Positions 45,855 to 62,776 are shown, counted from the stretch's first letter. The stretch: 64,000 bases of DNA from Arctopsyche grandis (GCF_051622035.1 NC_135365.1:16472001-16536000); one strand, 5' to 3'. The notes: generated by a model from the sequence alone, not told the origin. Numbers and translations: made by a program.

Positions 45855-48516
45855 TTAAAGCAACCCTTGTCGCTTCAAATCTTCGTACGTTTTACGATTG
45901 ACAACATTGCCTAACGAGTCTTCGTACTCTTCATCATTTTCGGCAACCCATCTCTCGCCTTCTTTTTGCTGCTTCAATTTTTCCCACACTAAAATAAGAA
46001 TTAATATTAAAATCAAAGCACATTCAAATATAAGAATACTAAAATATATTTACTATGATGAGGTAATAGCAAAAACGATATGTACACCTCCAATGCCTTT
46101 GCAAATGATATCAGTAGTAGTATATTAATCATAATGCTTACATGCTAGAGCGTCTTCAATGTGAGTAACGTTAGCAAAATGAGCTGTATTAGGAATACCC
46201 AGACATCTCATACCGTGGGCATGTCTCCACTCAGCAAAATGCGTTTGGAATGCTTTGGGGCCCTTATATGTGAAGTTTCCACATATTTCACAGGAATATG
46301 ATATATTTAAACCATGCAATTTGTATAACCAATAAGGTATAGGCTAAAAATAAAAAAAAGTATCAGATTACGATTGGTTCATATAAAGAAATATTGATAT
46401 CATCCTTAAAAATACAAATAAAAACCTTTCCATCCCAACCGAGAGGTAGATTTTTAGGATTGCACAAAATTTCATCATCATCGCCTTCTCCATCAGTATC
46501 AGGTTCACTTTCATCAGCTGAACTATCACCCCTTTCTCCGGCAGTTCGAGCTTGCTTTCTTTGCACATTTTCTTTTGTGGCCGCTCGCTGTTCCGATACT
46601 AATGATGCAAATCTATATATAGATTAAGTGTATCAGTACAATGAAGAATTCATTTTAAGCGTGAAAAAATGACTAGAAATGTGATTCACCTATAAACTTG
46701 AGCCTCTATGGCTGCAATGTCTTTGTGCCGATGTTGCATAGATGCTTTCCCTCTTCCGGCACCTTTTTTGGCAACAAGAGATCTGTCCAATGCAGCTTGC
46801 CCTTTAGTACTAAATAGTCTGAAATCAGAATTGATATATTAGTGTTTAGTAATAAAAATATTTATATGTATATGAACAGGAATTAAGTAAGTAAAACCTT
46901 TGAGCTCTTTCTTCGAGTGTTCCACCACATTTAAGACCCAAGGCCATCAAAGCAGATTTCAAACGATCCAAACCTAAAGAGGCCAATTCTTCCCAAGACG
47001 AAAAAGCAGATAAGTCTAAATGTGCACCAACATTGGTCAAAGCACCACTAGTTTCTTTCTGTAAAATTTGGAATAAATATTAAAATTATATATAAAATTA
47101 ATACACATAGAGCTATTTAAAAAAATATATGAAAACACACAGGCCATCCTTGAAACGTTCCACTTTCCCATTGCTTAGTAAAATCATTGTGAGCTTGAGC
47201 CATTTCCTGCGCTGGATCAAGAAGTGGCTTGATCCGAGCAACAAAACCTTTCAAATACTGCAAAAGAGCTCTGATGTAGTTGCGGTATTCACCATTTTTG
47301 CGCTCTCTTGGAACGTCATATAAATGATCAAATATCCCGAGGTAAGTGACATAGTCGACTTTCTGAAAGAAAACAAGAATAAAATAAACACCTTCAAGCA
47401 ATCTTCGTATATTGCAAGGATTTTTACTAAAGATTGTATCATTTTTTTTTTAATCAAGAGCATTTTTTTCAAACAAGATTGGAACAAAATTTATATATAT
47501 TTCAGTTTCCCAATAAAGTTAGCAATGTGTAAAAGGCTTATCATATTCGACTTTATAGGTACATAGTATAAACACTGGATTGAGATTGGTTGTTCATTAA
47601 TTACCTCTATTCCTTTAAGATTAATATACTTTTCATAACACTCGTGAAGATCCAAATATTTTCCATAACCTTCCTCATCTGAGAAATCAATCATGTCTGA
47701 AAACAAAAAAATAAAAATCAATATGAAAATCAGTTTCTAATGAGTGAACTTTAATTAAGTTAAGAACTAACTCGCATCTTCAGTAGGGTTTTCGCGCATT
47801 TTAGCAAGTTCTTCAAATTGTACAGACATTGGTACACTAATCTAAAACAAATGTAACAATGTTAATAATACTACGAGCAAAAAAATGATTTTATTGTCAA
47901 TATTTTGATTTATTACTTCATTGGGATGTTTGCGGTGAAACTCCTTGATTTGTTTCAATTTGCTGTAAAATTCTTGAAACTCATTAGGACCAGACAACGC
48001 CGACACTTCTTCTTTACGTAGCCCATCTTTATCTTCATAAAACTCTTTCAACCGTATTGTACTCTCCGAGTATTGCTATGAAAAAAAGAGTTTTTGTTGT
48101 AAATAGTAGAGGACATAAGATGATTACTACAAAGGAGTAATATTTTACTTACATCCATAAGCATCTTCAACCTGTGATCGGAATTAATGGTCTCACGATA
48201 CTGCAAAAAGAAATTTACATTTAATAAAAACGAATAATTTACATTCGAGTAGTGACAGTTTATAGGTTATGTCGAACAAGTTATTGAGTATGGTGATATT
48301 GTACAAACAAATATAGTTCTTATGTTTGTACGGTTTAGTAATACTGTAGTCTAAATTTGCTTACACCAATGTACTGTTGAAACGTTAATTCAAGGAATGT
48401 AATACGATAGTAATAGTTACCCCATTTTTCTTGTGCATTATTTCTTTAACCATAGCGTCCATGAGTCGCTCCCGTTCCTCATGATAACGCCGCTGCTGCT
48501 CCAGGATTGTCTCCAT
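45855..48516 (-). CDS. noi: Splicing factor 3A subunit 3 (SF3a60)
   Basis: Core U2 snRNP protein that acts in the nucleus with SF3A1 and SF3A2 to form the mature 17S U2 particle and recognise the branch site. Exons: 48516-48421, 48200-48153, 48075-47917, 47841-47772, 47696-47605, 47362-47141, 47058-46898, 46818-46690, 46612-46426, 46343-46142, 45988-45855. All are in phase and give 499 aa, against about 500 in animals. Seen: the N-terminal [35 protein letters not shown] near 130, a SAP-like helix pair at about 251-285 ([15 protein letters not shown]), an acidic stretch near 345-365, [12 protein letters not shown] at the 388 boundary, a matrin-type zinc finger with C406, C409, H423 and H429, and the C-terminal [12 protein letters not shown]. 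Drosophila calls this gene noisette. No defect seen. Confidence 0.97.
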
Positions 48517-48581
48517 TTCGAGGAGCGAAACCACCAGATATATTACTATTACTCTCTATAATAATAAAAACAGACCACACA

Positions 48582-48586
48582 ACTGA
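48582..48586 (-). promoter_or_regulatory. Candidate initiator of SF3A3
   Basis: On the minus strand GTCGTCAGTTGTG includes the arthropod initiator core TCAGT, 66-70 bases before the SF3A3 start codon. The spacing suits a short 5' UTR. No TATA box was seen. Confidence 0.35.
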
Positions 48587-48850
48587 CGACAGATACCGAC
48601 CGATGCCGACGATCCACGCACGCTCGTAGCACCTAAAAATTCGTCCATGACCAATTCTCAATAAATGAACATTATTAAATTATATTTATTTATTTTTCGA
48701 CTTGCTTCATATATATATACTGAGATTCTTGATTTAAATCCTGAAAATTAAAAATTTCAAATACTGTTACAATATTTATATGGGATTCGCTTGAAAGTAA
48801 TGTCTATGATCTGTCAAAAATATGTTTTGAGCGAGATATCGATTCTATTT

Positions 48851-48980
48851 GGCATTGTGGTGGAAAAACCTTGAGGTCGAGGTCTGGAACAGGCGACCTT
48901 CTTGCCGTTCGACCTCGCCTTGAGTTGGCTTTGCCTTCAAGGTAAAGCCTTGAGCCGACCTCGCCCAATGCCACACAATG
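48851..48980. repeat. Small GC-rich inverted element
   Basis: GGCATTGTGG at the left and CAATGCCACACAATG at the right are partly inverted, with AGGTCGAGGTC and GACCTCGCC blocks between. Possibly a short MITE; no target duplication was identified. Confidence 0.4.
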
Positions 48981-49424
48981 AGCGTTTCAGCAAAGCTGTC
49001 TGTAGTTTCATTGATATTTTTGTATGGATATTTTATTAAATGTTGAAATATTATTAAATATCAATAACCATAAGTAAATAAAACCTTCCAACATTAAAAC
49101 ATATAAAACTTTCTTGTGATTGTTTATGAATGAATATGCTACTAAAATGTTTTCATATTTTTGGGAAATTAGCTAAAATATGTATAAATATATAAATACA
49201 CAACAATACTTAAAAAATCAACTGCGCTAAATATTTGAACAAAAACAGTACAGGTTAATTTTAAGTTGAGTTAATTTTATTATTATGATTGTTAAAAAAG
49301 TAAACCTTTTTTGCCTATAAGGGAAGGTCTAATCACTTAACTTGTTTTGAAAACATTTATACGTAGTTTGTTTTATGCGATTAATTCTTTTATCATAATT
49401 ATGAACTTAAAAAACAGTAAATGG

Positions 49425-49893
49425 ATTATTCCGCAAAAAGCGATCTCGTGCAAGTCACTAATATTTCGATCACGGAACATCGGTTCGGTGATTACTAGTC
49501 AAATGTGAACCGGTTACAGGACAACCGGTCGCTCTAGACCAGTCACACGTGATCACCCGTCACATTAAACTGGTCACACCCAAAACTGGTCACGAGAAAA
49601 CTGGTCACACCCTAAAATCGATCAACCAGTTTTCTCGTGACCGATTTAGAATGTGACCAGTTTTAGTGTGACGGGTGATCACGTGTGACCGATCTAGAGC
49701 GACCGATTGTCCTGTGACTGGTTCACATATGACTAGTAGTCCGTTTACCCGGAACATCTGGCACTCGAGTTCTCGTTAGTACAATATTTCACGTAGGAAG
49801 CTTTCGATTGATAGAGGTTTTGGGTGCCAGATGCACCGTGATCGAGATTTTAGTGACGTGTGCGAGATAATTTTTTGTGAAATAGTCACTGAA
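49425..49893. repeat. Large palindromic element built on ACTGGTCAC words
   Basis: Outer inverted arms carry ATTATTCCGCAAAAAGC and, from the right, ACTATTTCACAAAAAAT. The core 49494-49737 is a second, long palindrome (ACTAGTCAAATGTGAACCGG against ACTAGTCATATGTGAACCAG) of about 110-base arms, with repeated ACTGGTCACACCC. It lies between the divergent SF3A3 and AP-1 sigma genes. Confidence 0.85.
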
Positions 49894-50166
49894 CCGTAGA
49901 AAACAATATCCGTTTTTCAATATTTAACCCAAACCAAATAGATGTCTTTAAGTAAACGCAACGGTTGCAGCTATTGTGCTTTTAAAGCAGTTTTTTTAAC
50001 TTAGTATAATATAAAAATTACTAAAATAAAATTAAAGCTCTCTTTAGGTTAGTAATGTGAAGTAAGCTGCAGTTGGCTATTCTGGCAGTATTTTGACGTG
50101 AGCGGCGTGCCGGCTGACGTTTCCTTTGAACTTTTATCACATTTAATTGTTTGGGACGAAGTGAAA

Positions 50167-51187
50167 ATGGTTTGGATTTCTTGCATTTATTTAATTACCT
50201 CTAAATAATTATTAAAATATAAATACGCATTTGGAGCACTGATAATATTTTTCAAAAATTAGCCATGACAACTTATGGTATCGAATTTCAACCTTACCAT
50301 TATTATTTGCTTGCATGAATTGTGTTGCTATATATTTACTTTTTTTCAAAAAAGCTCATACTCAGATTGCTTCTTTGTAACATGTTATAATTGGTCATTA
50401 AGTCGATTCAATTTGGTCGAAACATATTTTAATTAATATTCTGTCAATATTGCAAGCTAGGTGTTTTAATTAAATTTATATTTCTTCAGATGCAGTTTAT
50501 GCTGTTGTTTAGCAGACAGGGAAAATTAAGGCTGCAAAAGTGGTATGTCGCTCATCCGGATAAACTGAAAAAGAAAATTACCCGCGAAATAATTACTACG
50601 GTGTTGGCGCGGAAGCCCAAGATGTGTTCATTTTTGGAATGGAAGGATGTTAAAGTTGTTTATAAAAGGTAAAAAAAAAAATACGTATCTTTGTATAAAT
50701 GTGTACACTTCTTATAGATTCTTACCGTTTTATTGTGTTGATTCAAGATACGCTTCCCTTTATTTTTGTTGTGCCGTTGAACAAGGAGATAATGAATTAC
50801 TTACATTGGAACTAATTCATCGCTATGTGGAATTACTTGATAAATATTTTGGTAGTGTGAGTATCGAATCGGCGATGTTTCTATTACTATTCTATCTAGT
50901 ATCATTTTATGTATTGATCCAATTTTTTTTAGGTGTGTGAATTGGATATTATATTCAATTTTGAAAAAGCGTATTTTATTCTTGATGAGCTAGTATTAGG
51001 AGGCGAACTTCAAGAAACGTCCAAAAAGAATGTTTTGAAAGCCATTGCTGCCCAAGATTTATTACAGGAAGTGAGTATCTTTCACAGCAATGTTTCAGAA
51101 ATTTATTAAAAAATATATTTTATTGTGCTTAATTAATTTTAGGAGGAGACACCGCAAGGATTTTTCGAAGATCATGGTTTAGGATAG
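50167..51187 (+). CDS. AP-1sigma: AP-1 complex subunit sigma
   Basis: Small subunit of the AP-1 clathrin adaptor at the trans-Golgi network and endosomes; it stabilises the core and helps bind dileucine cargo signals. Exons: 50167-50169, 50490-50668, 50748-50856, 50933-51070, 51143-51187, all in phase, 157 aa, the normal length. The first coding exon is only the ATG, followed directly by a GT donor; the second begins with ATGCAG, giving the family's [20 protein letters not shown] start. Other landmarks are [57 protein letters not shown], and LLQEEE with a short variable tail. The family's longin-like fold spans nearly the whole protein. Confidence 0.97.
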
Positions 51188-52245
51188 GCAATTACATTTT
51201 TATTGCAGAAAAAAAACTGCAAACACATATGTATTTACCAAATATTTCGTAAACAGCAAAAAGTCAATGTTTATTATAATTTCAAGATAAAATAGTATTA
51301 TATTGACATTCATCATTGAGATTTATTTACGTTAAATATAAAATAATTACATATGTATACGTTTTTTGTCACGATTCAATCTTTTCCTATATATTACTTA
51401 ATTTTAAATTATGGAATGCTGAACTGAGAATAGTATTAAAGTTTTAAGTTTACACAATCAAATGAAAACGAGTATTAATAAAATTATTATTAGGTTAACA
51501 ATTTGCTTATTAAAATTTTGAGTATACCTTAAAATTAAGTTGTAATGAATTTAAAAATAATAAAAAAAACACATCCTGGGATGTTAATAATTTATCTATT
51601 AATCTTTATAAATCAATCTGTAATGAACTAACCTTTAATACTAATTCTAAATTTTAATTGTATTTGTTTAATTAGTCAATGTACAGACATTCCAATTGTA
51701 TTGATCTTTTTAGTAATAATCTTTCTTCCTCATGTTTTTAAATTTATTTTATATGTACTTAAAATTGGTTAAGAGAATATTTTTTTTATGTATGTACATA
51801 TATTGTTTGGCAATTTGTACTTAATTTATTGTTTAATTCTTGATTATTTTATATTTCATCAAATCATATTAGTGAAACCATAATCAACACCTTATTTTAT
51901 AATCATCAAAATTGACATTTATTTTATTTTAGTTTACTGGAATAATCAAATATTATATTTATATACGTTTGTGATATTTTTGTGAATAAGCCGTGCGAGC
52001 TTGTTATATTTGTCAATTAAACGTATTTTCTTACATATGTCAACTAGTTGAGTCTGAAATTGTACATTTGAAAATTTGAACCATATGAAATATGGGACAG
52101 TGAATTGGTTATTTTAGATATGTGAATATAATGTATAATATATTGAAAATTTATTGTTCGATACATTGTAATAATATGAAGAAAAACAATCCATTTTATT
52201 CTATTCTGCTATGTAACTTTTTGTTATATTTGTTTAATGTGGTGA

Positions 52246-52251
52246 AATAAA
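52246..52251 (+). terminator. AP-1sigma: Candidate polyadenylation signal of AP-1 sigma
   Basis: AATAAA after a long AT-rich 3' UTR. Other weaker hexamers lie closer to the stop, so the used site is uncertain. Confidence 0.3.
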
Positions 52252-52289
52252 TACAATAATTCTCAAACGATTCTTTTTTCACTGTATGT

Positions 52290-52441
52290 TCCTTATATAT
52301 AAAAAAAAGACCTGTGTGTGTGTGTTTATAAGTCGTTTCTGATTGGCTGTCGTTAAATATTCATTTTTTCCGATTCTAATAAATTTAATAAAAAAACAAA
52401 ACAAATGAATGTTACAGAACAAATACTGAGCGAATCACTAG
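52290..52441 (+). mobile_element. Helitron-like non-autonomous element
   Basis: Begins TCCTTATATATAAAAA, has a TG-repeat near 52313-52325 and ends GAGCGAATCACTAG followed by T. The middle shares TTTAATAAAAAAACAAA and CAAATGAATG with 7510-7699. Confidence 0.55.
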
Positions 52442-53012
52442 TAAAAATAAAGACAGATATTAATAAAAATTAATATATTATATATGTAACATAAATAAAA
52501 TTATCAAAAGTCATACTTAAAAGTATTTCAATTGGATTTTTTACAAGTATCTTATAACAAATATAATTGCGTTTAATAAGATTAGGTTTTTATAATATTT
52601 AATCACAGGCTCTAATAAATGTAATAAATAAAAGGATTATGTATTATTGCACATCCGAGTCATATCAAATATTTAACATCATTACAAGTTTGTAAGCAAT
52701 AAAATAATATAAAATGTATCACAGACAAGAGTGTGTACCTTGCAGGCTAAATTGTGCAAAAAGTTTAGTATAATATATTACTAATGTGATGATTGCATAT
52801 CAGATAAAATTTTCATCAATACGGGAATGTAAAGAGTGGAGATTTTTTTGTTGTAAAATAATTGGAATTACAAAAAAGCTATCAATTAATTAATATTCTT
52901 TTTTTTAGGTCGAGTTAATAAATAAATAAAACTTAGTTTGTTTCATTCGACAATATTCTGTATCAATCACATTTACTCTGTTATGGAAGTAACTGGAATC
53001 GAATGTGAATGA

Positions 53013-57206
<4,194 letters not shown>

Positions 57207-57224
57207 AACGCAACCTCTCACTCT

Positions 57225-57262
57225 AACTGACAGCTGACAACTAACCAACTGTCAACTGACAG
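57225..57262 (-). promoter_or_regulatory. Candidate paired initiators of XYLB
   Basis: On the minus strand the 9-mer CTGTCAGTT occurs twice (57225-57233 and 57254-57262), each holding the TCAGT initiator core. They lie about 20 and 50 bases upstream of the XYLB start codon. This may be a short-UTR promoter with two start clusters. Confidence 0.35.
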
Positions 57263-57490
57263 ATTTGACACGTTTATTGAGGTTTTGATGACTTTTCGCC
57301 AGTGAATAATATATTTTAATGTGCAACACAGATCGTTCATTTATTTACAGATTTTACTAGGGGAAACATTACAATTGTTGACCACTTTTTTGTAGAAAAA
57401 AAATGAGAATTATGTAATATCACCGAGTATTTTTCCTAACCTAAATGATGCTATTATTCATAATTGAGAGCACTGTTATCCGATAGAAAT

Positions 57491-57882
57491 GGGTCTACCT
57501 AACGGGCCTGAATGTGAAACGCCCGAAAACGCAAATATCGGAAGACAAAGATCGAAAATCGAAAGATCTTAAGTCGAAAGATCAAAAAAAAAAGGGTGCA
57601 TGGTAAACGGTACATACTCACTTAATTTGCGCGAGCAGAATACAACAGGAACTAGACGAACAGGTTTTTCCTCCCGTATTCTGCGCGCGCACATTAATAT
57701 GGGAGGAAAAGCCTGTTCCTCTTGTTCCTGTTGTATCCTGCTCGCGCAAATTAAGTGAGTATGTACCGTTTACCATGCACCTTTTTTTTGATCTTTCGAC
57801 TTAAGATCTTTCGATTTTCGATCTTTGTCTTCCGATATTTGCGTTTTCGGGCGTTTCACATTCGGGCCCGTCACGGAGACCG
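57491..57882. mobile_element. Foldback element, near-perfect inverted arms
   Basis: Arms of about 180 bases (ACGGGCCTGAATGTGAAACG on the left pairs with ACGGGCCCGAATGTGAAACG from the right) leave almost no loop. GATAGAAAT flanks both ends (57482-57490 and 57883-57891), a probable target duplication. Confidence 0.85.
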
Positions 57883-57993
57883 GATAGAAATATATCAATT
57901 TGCTGTCAATCAGCGTCAACGTAATATTTTCATTGGCACCGTTATCACTAGCGATATCTACACCGATATGTACGAAATTTTCCATATCCAGGT

Positions 57994-58024
57994 CCCATAT
58001 TGCAACCGCAGGTTGCAATATGGG
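57994..58024. repeat. Perfect 14-base hairpin with 3-base loop
   Basis: CCCATATTGCAACC, GCA, GGTTGCAATATGGG. It lies 110 bases beyond the foldback element. Confidence 0.9.
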
Positions 58025-60088
58025 ATAATTAGTATGATCAATATGGCAAATATCAATGTCTTACTGGCTAACCTGACCAAATTTGATTTCATCAGGTCAA
58101 AGCTGATTAATTGGTCGGGTGGAAATTAATATATGAAATGTTGGCAGATGAATATATGTATTTAGGTCAGCTTTGCAAACTAATATATAACTAATAACCT
58201 TGAGTTGATCGGAAAAGGCCCGTTTGTTAATGATGACGCATGTACATATGAACTATATTTCTACAGATCAGTCAGTTTCCGTGAAAAATAATGTGTGGCC
58301 TGAAAGTTACGTACGATAAATGTGTGAGCAAATATTATATACTTTATAGAATTGTATAAATTTAATTTTCGTTTCATTTTTTTCGTATAATAAATAGATA
58401 TAATAAATGTCGATTCTTCGAACTAGCGCCAACATTAGTCGGAATTGGTGCAAATATTTATTTTGAAACACGGCGTTTATTATTTATGTGCTTTTCTTAT
58501 CTCAAGGTGGTTGCGGTGCCTACCTTCCAAACTGCTTCTTCAATTTATTATTTATGAGCTCCACTCCCTTCCCCTTCCCGTACTAAAACTGGAACGCATC
58601 CATGCGAAAACGCGAGATAAGTTTTGCATGATTTTCATTTGCCGGTCTGAATCTTTGCTAAGTTCTCTACAATTTTAGTCGAAGGGTAAACGAGCACGTT
58701 TTCCCTTTACTAAAGAGGAGTAGGGTGTGAGCAAGTGGGGGGTTTGAGTACAATATTTTCGTGTAATACGCCTAATAGTCCCTGCCACATAATTGGAGGG
58801 TGCGCATTTGAAATAATTTATGTTTGATTAACCAGGGAGGTTTATTCAGTTTGAATTTTATTATACTAAAATAAACGTATGTATGTATGTATATATTTAA
58901 CTACCCGTTAAATAATTAAACATTTAAAACGATACTTGAAGAGCGTTTGATTGCAAGACATAGCTCAGCGAAGCGTAACGAATCTTGACCTGTAGTTAGG
59001 TTTTGCATAATTGCTTCGTTTCATTGCAAGAATACATGGATAGTTCGAGGCAAAATAGTTTTATAACATTTGATTGTAATTGTAAGGAAACATTATGCTG
59101 ATTCAGTTTACTAACAATACATTATAATATAAGAGAAAAATAAATAGACGTGATATAACGTATTAGAAATTAAAGGAAAAATCCTCATAGATAAAATTAA
59201 TTCCTCTTTATATTTCATTGAAATTTTTCATAAAAGCCGAAAAGACAATGGAGAGCGTGTGTTTAATAACAATGTGGTATTAAAAAATATGTGCCCAATT
59301 TCATCCGCCAAAACCGCGAAGTAGGCGTGAGGAGGTTAACGTCGATATCGTATGCTTTATTATAATGCTCGTGATTTATGAGAATGCTCAATATAAATAT
59401 TTTCCATCCGTTTAAAATGCTGTGGAGTGTGGATGTCTGTCTGCGACAATCTGCTTTTTGTTAATAAAATTATACGGTATCTATATATTCACTTCGTATA
59501 TATTCAGTGATGTTTTTTTTGCATAAAAATATATGATCGGTTCAAATCTTGGACACGTGTTAAGCGGAAATAATACTCATTTAGCTCTTAAAGCTTGTTT
59601 ATTTTCCTAAAAGAACTGTAGTTTGGTCGCAGCGCTATGCAGCGTACCATCTTGAACGTACACTCGACACAGCATGCCAACTCAATCATTTATATACGCA
59701 CTCTTGTGTGTTGAAAACTATACAAGTCCTACATATATGATCCATTATATTTGAAAGTGGCGGAAGTCCAATTTTCAATTCAAAAAATTGTGCTTGACTT
59801 AATTCCCAAATTGTTATGACTTCTTTTAATTCGATATGCCAAGAATCGTGGAAAAACAGAATAAACGTATTACAGGCCACCAGTATTTTTAAATATTGTT
59901 AAACGCAAAACATTATATTTAATGTGTTGCGAGATATTTCTCGAAATGAAGAAATGTGACTTATGCTACTTTAAATTATAACGGCTGATATGTACATATT
60001 ACCGCAAGGAAGCGTCCAAAATCAAAATGAGTAAAGCCCAATTGGAGACAACTTCTTGTGGATGTTCATTCGAGGTTGTGTTTTTATA
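58025..60088. other. Non-coding stretch, nothing recognised
   Basis: AT-rich intergenic DNA. No exon with splice logic and no element ends were found. Confidence 0.45.
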
Positions 60089-60845
60089 CAGGGTTGTGGA
60101 TTTGGTTTAAAATTTACCGACTCCCACTCCGATTTTAGTTTATGATTTGACTCCAACTTCGACTTCAACTATAACGATTTTAGTAACTAATTCCCCAGCT
60201 GATGATTGACTCTTCGTTTACATCTCCAGTGAGCGATGATTGGGTATCTGATAAGCTTAAAAAAAATACGAAACATTATAATTCTTTATATCTGGGACGT
60301 ACCTACTTTACAATTTTGTACCCGAATATCCTGTATTTGAATGTTTGGGTTTGGCGTATTTACAAACCTCTTCTTACTTTCACTTACGATCACTATTCAA
60401 GAAAAATTTTGGCTCTTATCCGATCGTTTTCATACTTTGCCATTTTAATCGGTTTGGTCATAATTTTCAATAAATATGTTGAAACATGCAAGCGGTGCTC
60501 GGTATATCGGAAGCAATGTTTTTTTTTATTTATTAAATATTTATTAATTAAAAAAAATACCGAAAGTACTGGTAGTACCGGTAGCGTTCTTTTTTATTTC
60601 AATAATACCGGTATCATAAATTCAGGTATTTTGCAATCCCTAGTTTTGACCATAATACATCAAAATACGTGCATTTCAACGTTTTTATTTATAATTTAAT
60701 TTACATAATTCATGATTTGAATAAATAAATCATTAAAATTAAATTTATTAGTGGATGTCCTTCAGTAAAATTTGAGACACATTTCGTAATACTTTTAACT
60801 AAAGGAAATAATAAAAAATACTCCGACACTGACTCCACAGTCCTG
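60089..60845. mobile_element. hAT-like element, degenerate
   Basis: Left CAGGGTTGTGGATTTGGTTT; right on the reverse strand CAGGACTGTGGAGTCAGTGT. These match the common CAGGG-TGTGGAGTCGG type of insect hAT ends. Flanks do not form a clear target duplication. A 165-codon open frame inside has no recognisable domain. Confidence 0.5.
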
Positions 60846-61796
60846 GTTATATGCCTCTTCTTCATGTTGGACCAAAATAACGGTGTTGCTATCTATTGCA
60901 CGTTGGCAGTACCGTGGTGCGAAAAGGAGACGTTTTAGGATGAGGGGTTGGTATACTGGACTGTATCTATTCATGCTTTACATTTCTGAAAACCTTCTAA
61001 TATACTTTCACAGTTTTAACTTTCTAGGTTTTGAACTTCTTCATTACGAAGTACATTATTTCCGCATATAATCTGAAATGGAAGGCGTGAAACGTTAGTG
61101 TTATCGAAGATGAAACCTTTATCTACATAGAAGAAGTCCGCATTAAACGATGGGCGGTACTTTTGCAAGTAGTTTTGCCTTGCCTTGCTTGAAAAAGCTT
61201 ACTATTAAATTATGAGCGTTGCTTTCGCTGCTCGTTACCACAGACTGTGACTTACCCACTCCTTTGGCATGCACGAAAACTCAACTTTGCGCAACTTGAT
61301 TTACATAAAATTAAAGGGGAACTCAGCTAACTTCTTGCGCGGGTGCACTCACTATGGGCAAACGTGTCGCGACAATTCGATTATAAAGTGCATACTTACA
61401 CACATATAACTTGACAATTTGATAATCATTTTTAGATTATATTACGGTAAAGTAAAGAGAGTGCTAACATCTGTTGTTTAAGCTGTATTTAATGTATTGA
61501 TTCTGCTTAAACTATTATCGTACGGCACTAATTGATACGCCTAGGCTCTTTTCACAGACGACTGAGTTTCATTGGCATTGTACGGTTTGAATTAATAGAG
61601 CTTAGTAGAGAAATTGTTTTATGTACGATTTTAATGATCAGGATAGTTAATAGAGGATGAATTTAGAATTGAGTTGTAAAATCGAGTTTAATGTTCCTCC
61701 CCGTTTACGGACAATACTCAACGACAAAGTTAGCAATAATTTGCATCTCCGTGGCAATAACGTGCTGACCAGCATTTAGTGGTACTTAAAACTTTT
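60846..61796. other. Non-coding stretch, nothing recognised
   Basis: No gene, RNA gene or element boundary was supported on either strand. Confidence 0.4.
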
Positions 61797-62276
61797 CCGC
61801 AAAAAAATTACCGGAGCAGAAATAATCAATCTTTACGAAGTTTGACTCACTGAGTTCGAATATGACAATGATTTTTGTTGGCTTGCCTTTGTAAGAGATA
61901 TTACCGTTTTAAAAAATGGGTAATTTTTGCAGATTTTTGGCTTTTGCAGTCTTTAACACAAAATCTAGTATTTTTGTGCCAAAATTAAGTATTGGAATCA
62001 ATAGTCAGATGTTTTTCCTACTGATTTTGATTTTTTTATTCTTTAAAATACGTATAATTAATTATCTAACGAATTTTTAAAGTTCAAAATATATATTATT
62101 CCGTGATATTATGAGCTAATTTCGATAATTTTTCACTTTACCACGTCTATAAGAATAAGCAAGATAATAAAAAATATTGCCATATTCGAATTCAGTGAGT
62201 CACACTTAGTAAAGATTGATTAATCTCCACTCCGGTAAATAAAAAACCTTTTTTATTTACCGGATTTTTTGTTGCT
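61797..62276. mobile_element. TIR transposon related to 15090-15690
   Basis: TTACCGGAGCAGAAATAATC at the left and, from the right, CCGGAGTGGAGATTAATCAA, followed inward by ATCTTTACGAAG or CTTTACTAAG. A perfect 15-base palindrome pair (62232-62246 and 62249-62263) has been added near the right end. Confidence 0.65.
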
Positions 62277-62776
62277 CAATGTACTTATTTCCAGCAATTT
62301 GATGTGAAATTTATTTTTTTTACATTATTTTCACCTATAAAAAGGCGAATAGAGATATAAAATTTGAGCCAATGCCGATGAAGCGCACGAAACACCCGTC
62401 TACACGTTTGTAATGGCATTTTTCGTTGTTTCTTTGCCAACGAGAAGAGAGGGCCTGAAGGTTTGATGATTTGAAAAATAATGATTTACATAATAAAATG
62501 GATAGTACATACAAGTAGATAGGGTGCAGATAAAGCAAGTTCTTAAAATATTCACAAAAAACGTGCAATGGAATTTATTTATACAGGTTACAATCATTTT
62601 TATTAACACGAATTTTATGTATTGTCAATATTGTGCATAAGTATTATTCAGAGCCAATTAAAAACATCAATCATCAAACATTACAATCACCATAAAGATA
62701 TCTAGGGCCAATTTTTTACAGTATTTTTAAATATCAACAAATTGTGAGAAATAGGACACGATTGCCTATTTGTTGG

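Larger units (their letters stand above)
51188..53012. other. Convergent 3' region of AP-1 sigma and XYLB
   Basis: AT-rich, probably mostly 3' UTR and spacer. It contains the Helitron-like element at 52290-52441. Confidence 0.5.

Noticed and set aside
60202-60699. Open frame of 165 codons as a gene
   Set aside because: AT-rich composition, no recognisable domain, no splice signals, and it lies inside a degenerate hAT-like element.
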